Assembly: GCA_037968475.1 (NCBI GenBank)
Contig: JBBKVO010000018.1
Coordinates: 186,001-250,000, forward strand
Direction of reading: 5' to 3'
Origin: SB11 sp037968475
GTDB taxonomy: Bacteria; Bacteroidota; Bacteroidia; UBA8524
DNA length: 64,000 nucleotides
Shown here: in pieces, positions 18,602-27,359 of the stretch
Numbering within the stretch: position 1 is the first letter of the stretch
How the letters are laid out: every line of letters starts with the position of its first letter
Program-made: the position numbers and the translations under genes
Notes under the pieces: generated by a model
Told to the model about the DNA's origin: nothing
Seen by the model: the letters and a program-made list of their open reading frames with translations, nothing else
Database searches by the model: none

Positions 18602-18616
18602 GTTTAAACAAAAAAA
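18595..18616. repeat. 22-bp perfect palindrome centred on GTTTAAAC
   Basis: Seven T, GTTTAAAC, seven A: a perfect palindrome overlapping the T-run of the yceI terminator and lying about 125 bp before the next gene. It contains the same TGTTTAAACA core as the sites at 17817 and 30580. It may be an operator, or simply a T/A tract joined at a palindromic core. Confidence 0.35.
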
Positions 18617-18740
18617 TAACAGCCTTATTTAAACCTAAAGTGTCTTTGCGCCGTTATCAATACATAAAATGTTTAATGTTTTAAAGGTTCCTTCATACAG
18701 CTTACATCTAAAATTAGTATAATTGCACAAACCAATCCGT

Positions 18741-19280
18741 ATGACCAACAACATATTAAAATTTGTATTGGCAATAGCCTGTATTATAGTAGGCTACTTA
18801 TGTTATAATACCATAGCCACTACCTTGCGCCACGATGCACAGGTGAAGTATATTGAAACTGACATTATAAAAAGACTTACTGAAGTAAAGGAAGCACAAT
18901 TTGCATACAAAGATGCTTATGGCTCTTTTGCTAAAAACTTCGACTCGTTAATATACGGGTTGAAAAATGGTAAAATTGCAGAAGTGAAACAAGTAGGTGA
19001 ATTTGTAGAAGGTGAAGAAAATAATGTACAGATAGATACATTGTACATAACCATTGCAGAAAAACTTAAAGGCAAAGTACAGAACTTTGATTCTTTACGC
19101 TATGTGCCACACTCAAACAAAGTAGAATTTGAGCTTAATGCAGGTTTAATAAACCGTAATGGTGTAGAAATACAGGTTTTTGAAGCCAAAGACCCTAAAC
19201 CTTTCAACAAGAAAAAAGCCCTACGCATAGGATCAATGGTTGATGCTGTGTTTACAGGCAACTGGGAAAAACAAGAGTAG
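18741..19280 (+). CDS. Membrane-anchored hypothetical protein
   Basis: 179 aa from ATG 18741; a TTG six codons earlier is less likely. One N-terminal membrane segment (ILKFVLAIACIIVGYLCYN, about 4-22) is followed by an extracytoplasmic domain starting YIETDIIKRLTEVKEAQFAYKDAYGSFA, which resembles the pilin-like start of many Bacteroidota single-pass proteins. No catalytic motif. It precedes the DUF3822-rsmD-coaD cluster by 72 bases and may be co-transcribed with it. Function unknown. Confidence 0.75.
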   Translation: MTNNILKFVLAIACIIVGYLCYNTIATTLRHDAQVKYIETDIIKRLTEVKEAQFAYKDAYGSFAKNFDSLIYGLKNGKIAEVKQVGEFVEGEENNVQIDTLYITIAEKLKGKVQNFDSLRYVPHSNKVEFELNAGLINRNGVEIQVFEAKDPKPFNKKKALRIGSMVDAVFTGNWEKQE

Positions 19281-19352
19281 TACTACTACTATCATTAACA
19301 ATATCATTCCTGTTACCAAAGTGATACGGAATTAACACTCACAAAATTACCC

Positions 19353-20159
19353 ATGCCCTTAAAGGTAGTGTATACATCAGATGCTTTTGAAAGCACCCCA
19401 ACAACCAATATGCACCTTGTATTGGGAATAAATGGGCAAAGCTGTGGTGTAGCTGTGCATACTGCCGAAGAAAAGCTGCAATTTCTTGGTCAATATGATT
19501 TTTTGCAACCACTAAAAGATAACGAATCAGTCTTCTTTGATTTTGTGCGTTCGCAAGATGTACTTAAAAATACCTACAAAACCACAACGGTTGTTATTGG
19601 CGGGTACAAAGGCACGCTAATACCTACAGAATTGTATAGCGATTTGCACCTTGAGGGATATTTACGCCACCTGTATAGTGTTGCTGATGATGAAGTGATA
19701 AAGGTTACCAACGCTATAAATGGTGAAGCACAGCTAGTGTATGCTGCCCAAGATTACATATACTATCCTGTTCGCTCAAAATATTTTGATGCACGTATTG
19801 AACCCGTTTCGGCTTCATATTTAAGAAAAAGTATAAAATACCATCCCAATAAACTAAACGCGTTTTTTTATGATGGCAAATTATGCCTGATACATAGCCA
19901 AAACGCAACGCCTTCTTTTTTCAACGTTTTTAGTTATGAAACAATTGATGAGGCTGCCTACTTTATATTAAATTACTACCAAACATTTAATATTCCGCAT
20001 CAACAACTGCCCTTGCTATTGCACGGGCAAGTTCACCCTCAACTTACAGAAATACTGAACACCTTTGGAGGTAAGTTTGAGCAGGCTACATTACTAAACA
20101 GGCAAATTGAAGCACCTGCTAATTTTGATTATGGCCATTTGATTGACTTTACCTATTGA
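19353..20159 (+). CDS. DUF3822 family protein
   Basis: 268 aa, no signal or membrane segment. The sequence and its position immediately before rsmD match the DUF3822 family of Bacteroidota, which has an actin/ASKHA-like look (NMHLVLGINGQSCGVAV near the start; LPLLLHGQVHPQLTEIL near the end). Function is not established. Its TGA stop overlaps the TTG start of rsmD by 4 bases (TTGA), indicating translational coupling. Confidence 0.8.
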   Translation: MPLKVVYTSDAFESTPTTNMHLVLGINGQSCGVAVHTAEEKLQFLGQYDFLQPLKDNESVFFDFVRSQDVLKNTYKTTTVVIGGYKGTLIPTELYSDLHLEGYLRHLYSVADDEVIKVTNAINGEAQLVYAAQDYIYYPVRSKYFDARIEPVSASYLRKSIKYHPNKLNAFFYDGKLCLIHSQNATPSFFNVFSYETIDEAAYFILNYYQTFNIPHQQLPLLLHGQVHPQLTEILNTFGGKFEQATLLNRQIEAPANFDYGHLIDFTY

Positions 20160-20692
20160 GAATAATTGGCGGACAACATGCGGGTTTTATAATACGGCCA
20201 CCAAAAAATCTTATTGCACGGCCTACAACTGATATAGCCAAAGAATCACTATTTAATATTTTAAACAACCGTTACCATTTTGAAGACCTTAAGGTTTTAG
20301 ATCTTTTTGCAGGTGGTGGTGGAATTGGTTTAGAATTTGCATCGCGCGGGGCACAAAATATTATAGCTGTAGATAGCAGCTTTGTTACCTTTAAATTTCT
20401 AAAAGAAATAAGCTCAAAACTGGGTCTTAGTCAATACCAAATTATTAAAGGCGACGCCCTTAAATACCTGCAACACTGCACACAAAATTTCGATATTATT
20501 TTTGCCGATCCTCCTTATGCTATGCAAAACATAGCACTAATAATACAGCACGTGTTTGCCAATAATCTGCTGGCTGCTGATGGAGTTTTGATAATAGAAC
20601 ACGATAAAAACGTGAAACTACCGCCCGAAAACCTAAGTGAAACCAGAAAATACGGTCAATCGGCTTTTAGCTTTTATACTTTAGCACAGTAG
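20156..20692 (+). CDS. rsmD: 16S rRNA (guanine966-N2)-methyltransferase RsmD
   Basis: 178 aa. Class I SAM methyltransferase that modifies G966 of 16S rRNA. N-terminal MRIIGGQHAGF and RPTTDIAKESLFNIL are family hallmarks; SAM loop DLFAGGGGIGLEFASRGA; catalytic FADPPY. The MRIIGG motif starts exactly at TTG 20156, so this non-ATG start is well supported, and it overlaps the preceding stop (TTGA). Co-transcribed with DUF3822 upstream and probably coaD downstream. Confidence 0.93.
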   Translation: MRIIGGQHAGFIIRPPKNLIARPTTDIAKESLFNILNNRYHFEDLKVLDLFAGGGGIGLEFASRGAQNIIAVDSSFVTFKFLKEISSKLGLSQYQIIKGDALKYLQHCTQNFDIIFADPPYAMQNIALIIQHVFANNLLAADGVLIIEHDKNVKLPPENLSETRKYGQSAFSFYTLAQ

Positions 20693-20741
20693 GCTTTTAG
20701 GGTAAAAAGTATTTTATTTGAAACCCTTTAAAGACTTACTT

Positions 20742-21200
20742 ATGAAACGAGCCATTTTTCCAGGAACTTTCGACCCTATAACCATTGGGCACGTTGAGAT
20801 TATAAACCGCGCACTGCCTTTATTTGATGAAATAATAATATCTATTGGCCGTAATACTGATAAAAAGCATTTGTTCTCGCTAGACCAAAGAGTAGCTTGG
20901 ATAAAAGAAATTTTTAAAGACGAGCCTAAGATAAGTGTAGACCATTACAATGGCCTTACAGTTGATTTTTGTAAGTTTAGAGAAGCGCGCTACATACTTC
21001 GTGGTTTACGTTCTGTTACTGATTACGACTACGAGTACCAGATAGCACAAATTAACAAAGCTATGTGGCCTGATTTGGAAACTGTTTTCCTTATCTCATT
21101 GCCTGAGTATACACCCATAAGCTCTAAAATGGTGCGTGATGTGATACTATACGGTGGCGAATACAAACGCTTTGTTCCCGATGCAGTAAGGGTGGTATAA
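20742..21200 (+). CDS. coaD: Phosphopantetheine adenylyltransferase
   Basis: 152 aa from ATG 20742 (MKRAIFPGTFDP); an in-frame upstream TTG would add eight unlikely residues. Transfers AMP to 4'-phosphopantetheine in the fourth step of CoA synthesis. Nucleotidyltransferase motif GTFDPITIGH at the N-terminus, YILRGLRSVTDYDYE in the middle and PISSKMVRD near the end. It follows rsmD by 49 bases in the same direction, as in many bacteria. Confidence 0.95.
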   Translation: MKRAIFPGTFDPITIGHVEIINRALPLFDEIIISIGRNTDKKHLFSLDQRVAWIKEIFKDEPKISVDHYNGLTVDFCKFREARYILRGLRSVTDYDYEYQIAQINKAMWPDLETVFLISLPEYTPISSKMVRDVILYGGEYKRFVPDAVRVV

Positions 21201-21211
21201 ATTATACCCCT

Positions 21212-21874
21212 TTACCTCACCCCAAATATAGAAGAACCAATACGCACCAAAGTGCTACCTTCTTCTACCGCAATGACGTAATCGCCACTCATACCCATAC
21301 TTATTTCTTTAAAGCTATCATTTAGGGCAAAATGGCTTTGTTTTAGTTCACTAAAAAGCTGTTTTAAGCCCCTAAACTCTTTGTGTACTTGCTCTTTATC
21401 ATCGGTAAGAGTTGCCATACCCATTACTCCACACAATTGTATATTTTGTAACGCGGCAAACTCAGCACTAGTAAGCATTTGCAGCACCTCTTCCCTATCA
21501 AAGCCAAACTTCGTCTCCTCTTGTGCTATATGTATTTGTAAAAGGCAATTTTGCACACGCCCAACCTTTAGGGCTTGTTTATCAATCTCTTTAAGCAATT
21601 TAAAACCATCTACCCCATGTATAAGGTGCACAAAAGGCACAATATATTTTACCTTATTGGTTTGTAAATGACCAACCATGTGCCACTCAATATCTTTAGG
21701 CAATTGCTCATACTTCTCCGTTAATTCTTGCACACGATTCTCGCCAAAAACAGTTTGCCTTGCTTGGTAAGCCTCTAAAATATCTTCATTAGATTTAAAC
21801 TTTGAAACGGCAACCAATTTCACCCCTTCGGGTAAGCTACTTTTAATTTTTTTAAGGTTTTGAGCTATAGTCAT
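21212..21874 (-). CDS. yggS: YggS-family pyridoxal phosphate homeostasis protein
   Basis: 220 aa from ATG 21874; the frame extends further upstream without good homology. Single-domain alanine-racemase-fold PLP carrier with PLP-binding Lys25 in VAVSKFK, FGENRVQEL, WHMVGHLQTNK, and the C-terminal MGMSGDYVIAVEEGSTLVRIG. It buffers free PLP and affects amino-acid metabolism. Convergent with coaD (11 bases between stops) and divergent from the DUF4296 gene. Confidence 0.93.
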   Translation of the reverse strand: MTIAQNLKKIKSSLPEGVKLVAVSKFKSNEDILEAYQARQTVFGENRVQELTEKYEQLPKDIEWHMVGHLQTNKVKYIVPFVHLIHGVDGFKLLKEIDKQALKVGRVQNCLLQIHIAQEETKFGFDREEVLQMLTSAEFAALQNIQLCGVMGMATLTDDKEQVHKEFRGLKQLFSELKQSHFALNDSFKEISMGMSGDYVIAVEEGSTLVRIGSSIFGVR

Positions 21875-21909
21875 CAAATATGGAATTATAGTTGTGTATT
21901 TTTGAACCA

Positions 21910-22239
21910 ATGCGTACAATAGTAATTAGCATACTACTCACCACACTTCTGTTTGCTTGCAAAAGTACCCCAAATGGTATCTTAAGCGAAGAAAAAATGG
22001 TTTCAGTCTTTACCGACATACATATTGCTGAAGGTCGTTTGAAAACGGTAAATATTTTTGGTGATTCAGCAAAAAAAATGGCTCCTGTGCTATACAATCA
22101 AATATACACTGAAAACCAAACCACGGCCGAAGAATTCAAACGCTCTTATGATTATTACCAAAAAGACCCTGAAAAGTTTGAACATATTGTAGATTTAGTG
22201 CTAATAGAACTGAGCAAAAAAGAAAGCGGCATAAAATAA
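21910..22239 (+). CDS. DUF4296 domain lipoprotein
   Basis: 109 aa from ATG 21910. Lipobox LLFAC (Cys at about 16) and a helical domain with LSEEKMVSVFTDIHIAEGRL and the C-terminal VLIELSKKE, as in the Bacteroidota-specific DUF4296 family. Likely periplasmic or outer-membrane attached; function unknown. Its start is 35 bases from the divergent yggS start. Confidence 0.85.
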   Translation: MRTIVISILLTTLLFACKSTPNGILSEEKMVSVFTDIHIAEGRLKTVNIFGDSAKKMAPVLYNQIYTENQTTAEEFKRSYDYYQKDPEKFEHIVDLVLIELSKKESGIK

Positions 22240-22333
22240 TCGTCCCCACCAACAAAATAAATTGTGCTACACAGTTTGAAGCATTGCAAACAATAAGGCA
22301 TTTAAAAAACTAAGTGCTAATTTCGCCCTTGCA

Positions 22334-23608
22334 ATGATGAACTACGAAAACACAAGCAGCTTTGCTGCGCAAATGGATAGTGAAGATAGCTTAGCAGCAT
22401 ATAGAGAACGCTTTTATATACCCCAACACAATGGGCAAGACGTGGTATACCTAACAGGTAATTCACTGGGTTTGCAGCCCAAAACAGCCCGTGCTTTTGT
22501 AGAACAAGAATTTGCCGACTGGGCAGAGTTTGGCGTAGAAGGTCATTTTAAAGGCAAAAACCCATGGTTTAGCTACCATCATTTCTTAACTGAAAATACG
22601 GCTAAAGTTGTAGGTGCATTGCCTAGTGAAGTAGTGGTGATGAACAACCTTACCACCAACTTGCACTTAATGATGGTGAGTTTCTATCGCCCAAAGGGTA
22701 ATAGATATAAAATTGTGATGGAAGCAGGTGCTTTCCCTAGCGATCAATATGCTATGGAAACCCAAGTGCTTATGCACGATTTGAACCCCGATGATGCAAT
22801 AATAGAATTAAAGCCCCGCGAAGGTGAATATACCCTGCGCACTGAAGATATTGTTAAAGTAATTGAAGATAACGCCGATAGCATAGCTACGGTGATAATG
22901 GGAGGTGTAAACTACTACACAGGCCAAGCCTTTGATATGAAGGCAATAGCTGCCGCAGCACATAAAGCAGGTGCAGTGTGCGGTTTTGATTTGGCACACG
23001 CAGCAGGCAACCTAAATTTACAATTGCACGATTGGGATGTTGATTTTGCAGTGTGGTGTAGCTACAAATACCTAAACAGTGGCCCTGGTGGAACATCGGG
23101 TGTATTTGTACACGAAAAGCATGGCAACAACCCAAAACTGGTGCGCTTTGCAGGTTGGTGGGGACATGATGAAAAAGAGCGTTTTTTAATGAAAAAAGGC
23201 TTCAAACCAACGCAAGGAGCACAGGGCTGGCAGCTTAGCAATGCACAGGTATTCCCTATGGCGATTCACCGTGCATCGCTTGAAATATTTGCCGAGGCGG
23301 GTATGGAAAACCTATGTGCAAAAAGTGAAAAACTAACGGGCTACCTTGAATATATATTGGATGGTTTAACCAAAAGTGGTAAACAAACTTTTACTATTAT
23401 TACCCCAAACAGCCCAAAAGACAGAGGCTGCCAACTATCAGTATTGGTAAAAGATAATGGACGCAAGCTGTTTGACTACCTTACTGAAAATGGTGTTGTG
23501 GCCGATTGGCGCGAACCAAATGTGATACGTATGGCACCCGTGCCCTTATACAATAGCTTTAGCGATATTTACCGCTTAGGTCAAATAATGGAACAGTTTA
23601 CGGCTTAA
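22334..23608 (+). CDS. kynU: Kynureninase
   Basis: 424 aa. PLP-dependent aspartate-aminotransferase-fold enzyme cleaving kynurenine to anthranilate and alanine (or 3-hydroxykynurenine to 3-hydroxyanthranilate). Seen: TGNSLGLQPK near the N-terminus, FPSDQYA, GFDLAHAAGN, and the PLP-binding Lys in WCSYKYLNSGPGG. No other kynurenine-pathway gene is adjacent. It is followed immediately by an imperfect inverted-repeat element. Confidence 0.96.
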   Translation: MMNYENTSSFAAQMDSEDSLAAYRERFYIPQHNGQDVVYLTGNSLGLQPKTARAFVEQEFADWAEFGVEGHFKGKNPWFSYHHFLTENTAKVVGALPSEVVVMNNLTTNLHLMMVSFYRPKGNRYKIVMEAGAFPSDQYAMETQVLMHDLNPDDAIIELKPREGEYTLRTEDIVKVIEDNADSIATVIMGGVNYYTGQAFDMKAIAAAAHKAGAVCGFDLAHAAGNLNLQLHDWDVDFAVWCSYKYLNSGPGGTSGVFVHEKHGNNPKLVRFAGWWGHDEKERFLMKKGFKPTQGAQGWQLSNAQVFPMAIHRASLEIFAEAGMENLCAKSEKLTGYLEYILDGLTKSGKQTFTIITPNSPKDRGCQLSVLVKDNGRKLFDYLTENGVVADWREPNVIRMAPVPLYNSFSDIYRLGQIMEQFTA

Positions 23609-23616
23609 TGGCTAAT

Positions 23617-23732
23617 CGTCATTAAGAGTAAGCCTTCTTAGGCTAACGAAGCAATCTGTTTACTTTTTTGTATTTCGAGATTAATATTTAGTATTTTCTG
23701 ACAGATTGCTTCGGAAGACCTCGCAATGGACG
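23617..23732. repeat. MITE-like inverted-repeat element
   Basis: A 13-bp perfect inner inverted repeat (CGAAGCAATCTGT 23647-23659; ACAGATTGCTTCG 23701-23713) is flanked by weaker outer arms that start CGTCATTA and end TCGCAATGGACG. The arms match the widespread bacterial repeat that reads GTCATTGCGAGG...CGAAGCAATCTG, here decayed on the left arm. It fills the gap between kynU and the AIM24 gene and may fold as a terminator for both. Confidence 0.7.
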
Positions 23733-23742
23733 CATTAGTACT

Positions 23743-24534
23743 CTACCTATTATCCCCATCCAACAAATCGCCAAGACCGCCTAAAATACTGCCTTCGCCT
23801 TTGCGGGTAGAGGTACCATATTGTAGTATACGTCCTGCCAAACGGCTAACGGGAAGTGATTGTATCCATACTTTGCCTGGACCTGTAAGTTGTGCTAAAA
23901 ACAAACCTTCACCTCCAAAAACGGCATTTTTTATCCCTTTTACCATTTGTATATCATAGTTTACATTTTTGGTAAAAGCTACTATACAACCCGTATCAAT
24001 TTTTAAAACTTCGCCTATCATCAGTTCACGCTCAATCACCATACCCCCTGCGTGCATAAAGGCCATACCGTCGCCTTCTAGCTTTTGCATGATAAAACCT
24101 TCACCACCAAACAAACCCGTACCCAGTTTGCGCTGAAACTCAATGCCTACGCTTACCCCTTTGGCAGCACATAAAAAGGCATCTTTTTGGCAAACAATTT
24201 TGCCTCCAAGTTCGTGTAAATCTAATGGAATAATTTTACCAGCATAGGGCGATGCAAAGGCAACGTGTCTTTTACCACCACCAGTATTGGTAAAAGCAGT
24301 CATAAAAAGGCTTTCGCCTGTTAGCAAACGTTTCCCCGCACTAAACAGTTTATCCATAAAACCTTGGTTTTGGCTACTACCATCACCAAAAATAGTTTCC
24401 ATTTCAACACCCTCAGGCATCATCATAAAACTACCTGCTTCGGCTACTACAGTTTCTTGCGTGTCAAGTTCAATCTCAACAAACTGCATTTCTTCGCCAT
24501 AAATTTTATAGTCAATCTCGTGGTTGGTTTTCAT
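23743..24534 (-). CDS. AIM24/TIGR00266 family protein
   Basis: 263 aa, no signal peptide. Gly-rich beta-helix-like protein: QFVEIELDTQETVVAEAGSF at the start, then TNTGGGKRHVAFASPYAGKI, GGEGFIMQKLEGDG and FGGEGLFLAQLTGPGKVWIQ, the hallmark of the family. The molecular role is unknown. It ends with an acidic Gly/Asp tail and is convergent with kynU across the inverted-repeat element. Confidence 0.87.
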   Translation of the reverse strand: MKTNHEIDYKIYGEEMQFVEIELDTQETVVAEAGSFMMMPEGVEMETIFGDGSSQNQGFMDKLFSAGKRLLTGESLFMTAFTNTGGGKRHVAFASPYAGKIIPLDLHELGGKIVCQKDAFLCAAKGVSVGIEFQRKLGTGLFGGEGFIMQKLEGDGMAFMHAGGMVIERELMIGEVLKIDTGCIVAFTKNVNYDIQMVKGIKNAVFGGEGLFLAQLTGPGKVWIQSLPVSRLAGRILQYGTSTRKGEGSILGGLGDLLDGDNR

Positions 24535-24619
24535 AGTTATTCAAAAATATTGGGATAAAATTAATAGTTACCAGTTAATTGGTGGTAGTGATTTCCGACT
24601 AATGAAGATATAAAAGCTA

Positions 24620-25129
24620 TTAATCTTTCTCAATGACGTATTGCACATTTAGCACACCGTCTTCTTCAAATTCTCTCTCAAATCTTAGCCCTAGTTTTTC
24701 AAATACACGTATTGATGCCCCGTTGCGTTTATCTGCTCTACCAATAATGCGTTTCAATCCCATTGTTTTAAAACCAAATTCTAAACAAGCTATAGAGGCT
24801 TCGGTAGCATAGCCCCTATTCCAATGCTTTTTTAGCAATCGGTAGCCTATATCAGTATCTCCAAGTTCTTCAAAATGGCGAATACCACACCAGCCTATAA
24901 ACTCGCCCGTTTGTTTGTGCTTCATTGTCCAACGGCCGTAGCCGTGTAGTTGGTATTGCTTGTAGTTGCGCACCAAATCTTTGGCTTCTTCTACATTGGC
25001 AAATGATATATCGCCCGTGTATTGTATTACCTCTGGGTCGGCATTCAGTTCAAAAAAATCAGGAGCATCTTCCAATGCCATTTCAAACAGCAATAGCCTT
25101 GGGGTTTCTAATATTATTTTTCTTTTCAA
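24620..25129 (-). CDS. GNAT N-acetyltransferase, RimJ/RimL-like
   Basis: 169 aa. ETPRLLLFEMALEDAPDFFELNADPE is the typical start; IGYRLLKKHWNRGYATEA is the acetyl-CoA-binding motif A region; and a LKRIIGRADKRNGASIRVFEKLGL stretch follows. Members acetylate ribosomal-protein N-termini, amino-acid analogues or antibiotics; the substrate cannot be told here. Confidence 0.88.
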   Translation of the reverse strand: MKRKIILETPRLLLFEMALEDAPDFFELNADPEVIQYTGDISFANVEEAKDLVRNYKQYQLHGYGRWTMKHKQTGEFIGWCGIRHFEELGDTDIGYRLLKKHWNRGYATEASIACLEFGFKTMGLKRIIGRADKRNGASIRVFEKLGLRFEREFEEDGVLNVQYVIEKD

Positions 25130-25165
25130 GGGAAAGCTAATATATGAATTTTAATTATGAATTTC

Positions 25166-25207
25166 ATCGGGTTGAAACCCGATTCTAAGCAGACCCTTCG
25201 GGATAAG
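25166..25207 (+). repeat. Interspersed hairpin repeat, copy 1
   Basis: TCGGGTTGAAACCCGA (25167-25182, 7-bp stem) followed by a CAGACC..TCGGG.ATA segment. It aligns with a second copy at 47616-47657 with about 30 of 42 positions identical and one compensated base-pair change. The remainder of the 151-base gap contains further short CCTAA/TTAGG inverted motifs and no gene. Confidence 0.6.
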
Positions 25208-25280
25208 CACACATATTAATCCGCCTAAGTTTATGATTAGGAAAGTATATATACCTATCCGATTTAGGTTAATAATACAG

Positions 25281-26084
25281 TTATTTCTTCACTGCCATTA
25301 AAGAGTATACCATTGGGATAATACCCTCCAACCCTTCTATTTGCCAACGACTAGGAGCTACTTCTACCGTGTTGGCAAAACAGGGGTAAGGTGAGTAATT
25401 ATGCTCGTTAAAAAACTGTACTTCAAGTCCATTGTTTATCAAAGCATTTAGTATTTCGCTAATGCTGTGGTTCCAACCGTATTCTTTACCACTTATATCC
25501 GCATCTCTATCCGTATATGTGCCTTGATTTTCAAAAGCTAAAACGCCCGAATTGGCATAAGGATATTGAAGTTTTGTAAAATCATCATTAAACATCCACA
25601 CCACAGGATGAAAATCGGCCATATAAAATGTACCTCCTTTGTTTAGACTATTGGCAATTACTTTAGCCCACTTATCCAAATCGGGCAACCAACCAATAGT
25701 TCCGTAAGAAGTGAATACCATATCAAAAGTTTCTTTTACATATTGGCGGGTATCGTACACATTACAACATACAAAATTAGCCTCCAGTCCTGCGTCAACA
25801 GTTATTTGTTGAGCAGTTTTAATGGCTTCGTCGGCTATATCAATGCCAGTAACTTTTGCTCCCATACGGGCAAAACTCAAGGTATCTAATCCAAAATGGC
25901 ATTGCAGGTGTAACAGGCTTTTGCCTACCACATGATTGCCCATTTCGTTTAATTCAATCTCTGCAAGTACGTTTCGTCCTGCTAAAAACCCTTTTAAATC
26001 GTAAAAGTCAGAGTCTTTATGTACTGTTGTTCTCTGGTTCCAATGTTTACGATTGGCTTCAAAATATTCGTTATGATTTTCCAT
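25281..26084 (-). CDS. Class I SAM-dependent methyltransferase
   Basis: 267 aa from ATG 26084, directly after the RidA stop with one base between; an upstream in-frame start would overlap RidA. SAM-binding motif LLHLQCHFGLDTLSFARMGA followed by VTGID; the post-motif acidic residue and MVFTSYGTIGWLPDLDKWA are also visible. The N-terminus NRKHWNQRT resembles small-molecule or ubiquinone-type methyltransferases. Substrate unknown. Operon with the RidA gene. Confidence 0.88.
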   Translation of the reverse strand: MENHNEYFEANRKHWNQRTTVHKDSDFYDLKGFLAGRNVLAEIELNEMGNHVVGKSLLHLQCHFGLDTLSFARMGAKVTGIDIADEAIKTAQQITVDAGLEANFVCCNVYDTRQYVKETFDMVFTSYGTIGWLPDLDKWAKVIANSLNKGGTFYMADFHPVVWMFNDDFTKLQYPYANSGVLAFENQGTYTDRDADISGKEYGWNHSISEILNALINNGLEVQFFNEHNYSPYPCFANTVEVAPSRWQIEGLEGIIPMVYSLMAVKK

Positions 26085-26085
26085 A

Positions 26086-26481
26086 CTATGCTCCACAAAT
26101 AGCTGTGGCTTCAATTTCTATTAATAATTCGGGGTTAATTAATGCTTTCACTTCTACCATAGTGGCGGCAGGTTTTATAGTTTTAAAAAACTCGCCATGT
26201 GCTCGACCTGCTGCTTCCCACTGGCTTATATCTGTAATAAACATACGGGTACGTACCACATCACTTAGGTTTGCGCCTGCTTGTTGCAAGGCATTTTCTA
26301 TTTTTTGTAGTATATATTGGGTTTGGGCATACATATCGTTTTGGCCAACAGTTGCCCCGTTTTCATCAACAGCAGTAGTACCTGCCACTTCAACAATGTT
26401 GCCTATACGCACTGCACGCGAGTAACCCACAATATCTTCCCATGGCGCACCTGAACTAATATTTAGTCGTTTGTTTTCCAT
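26086..26481 (-). CDS. RidA family protein (YjgF/YER057c/UK114)
   Basis: 131 aa. RidA proteins hydrolyse reactive enamine/imine intermediates from PLP enzymes. Family features: SSGAPWEDIVGYSRAVRIGN, the GQNDMYAQTQYILQKIENAL helix, the RTRMFITDI motif with the conserved Arg, and the C-terminal PELLIEIEATAI. It is the first gene of a two-gene unit with the methyltransferase. Confidence 0.93.
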   Translation of the reverse strand: MENKRLNISSGAPWEDIVGYSRAVRIGNIVEVAGTTAVDENGATVGQNDMYAQTQYILQKIENALQQAGANLSDVVRTRMFITDISQWEAAGRAHGEFFKTIKPAATMVEVKALINPELLIEIEATAICGA

Positions 26482-26531
26482 TAGCCAAATTTAGACAATG
26501 CTATTTTTTTAAGTTTAAGATGTAAAATATT

Positions 26532-27344
26532 TTATTTAAAGGGAGAGTCTTTTTCTTTGGCTACACTGTTGTACACCATACCATCTATATACGATGGGAA
26601 AAAACGATTAAGCCAAACGGTAAGTTTGCCCAATGGGGTAAGTACTAAATACTTTTTGCGTTTTGTTGTAGCGCGAGCTATGTAGGCGGCTACATCTTCG
26701 GCACTCATCAATTTTTTTTCATCCAACGGGCTTTCGCCTTGTGCTTTTCCGTCTTTATTTAGTCCAGCATTGCGAATGTTTGAAGCAGTATACCCGGGGC
26801 AAGCTATTAGTACGTGCAAACCTGTTTTATGATTTTCTATACGAAGGGCTTCTAAAAAACCTTGCATAGCAAATTTTGAGGCTGAATATCCTGTACGTCC
26901 GGGTAATCCTTTAAAACCAGCTATTGATGATACTCCTACAATGCTGCCTTTGGTTTTTAAAAGATGGGGTAAGGCAAATTTTGAGCAGTATACTGTGCCC
27001 CAAAAATTAATATCCATCAATTGGCGTATTACATCAATATCGGCATCGTTAAATAATGCGCGCATAGTTATACCCGCATTGTTCACCAATACATCTATTT
27101 TGCCAAATTTGGCTATGGTTTCATCAATTAGGTGCTGGCAATCTGCTTCTTGCGATACATCGGCCTGTATAATAAGCGATGGATTACTTAGTTGTTGGGC
27201 AACTTGCTGCAATTTATCTACTGTGCGAGCAGCAATAACAACGGAGGCACCATGTGCATCAAACTCGCGCGCACAAGCCTCACCAATGCCTGATGATGCA
27301 CCTGTAATAACTACTACCTTGCCCTTATAATTTTGAGGTTTCAG
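26532..27344 (-). CDS. Short-chain dehydrogenase/reductase with no canonical start codon
   Basis: About 270 aa if started at CTG 27344. Rossmann motif TGASSGIG, NNAG (in VLVNNAGITM), catalytic Ser in VGVSSIAG and YSASK. The only ATG/GTG/TTG available is TTG 27212, which would delete the whole cofactor-binding motif. Upstream of it the same frame reads KPQNYKGKVVVITGASSGIG and stays open back to the TAA (27362-27360) that ends the redoxin gene; candidate starts are CTG 27344 or ATA 27359. NAD(P)-dependent oxidoreductase of unknown substrate. Confidence 0.85.
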   Translation of the reverse strand: MKPQNYKGKVVVITGASSGIGEACAREFDAHGASVVIAARTVDKLQQVAQQLSNPSLIIQADVSQEADCQHLIDETIAKFGKIDVLVNNAGITMRALFNDADIDVIRQLMDINFWGTVYCSKFALPHLLKTKGSIVGVSSIAGFKGLPGRTGYSASKFAMQGFLEALRIENHKTGLHVLIACPGYTASNIRNAGLNKDGKAQGESPLDEKKLMSAEDVAAYIARATTKRKKYLVLTPLGKLTVWLNRFFPSYIDGMVYNSVAKEKDSPFK

Positions 27345-27359
27345 TACCTTAACGTTTAT

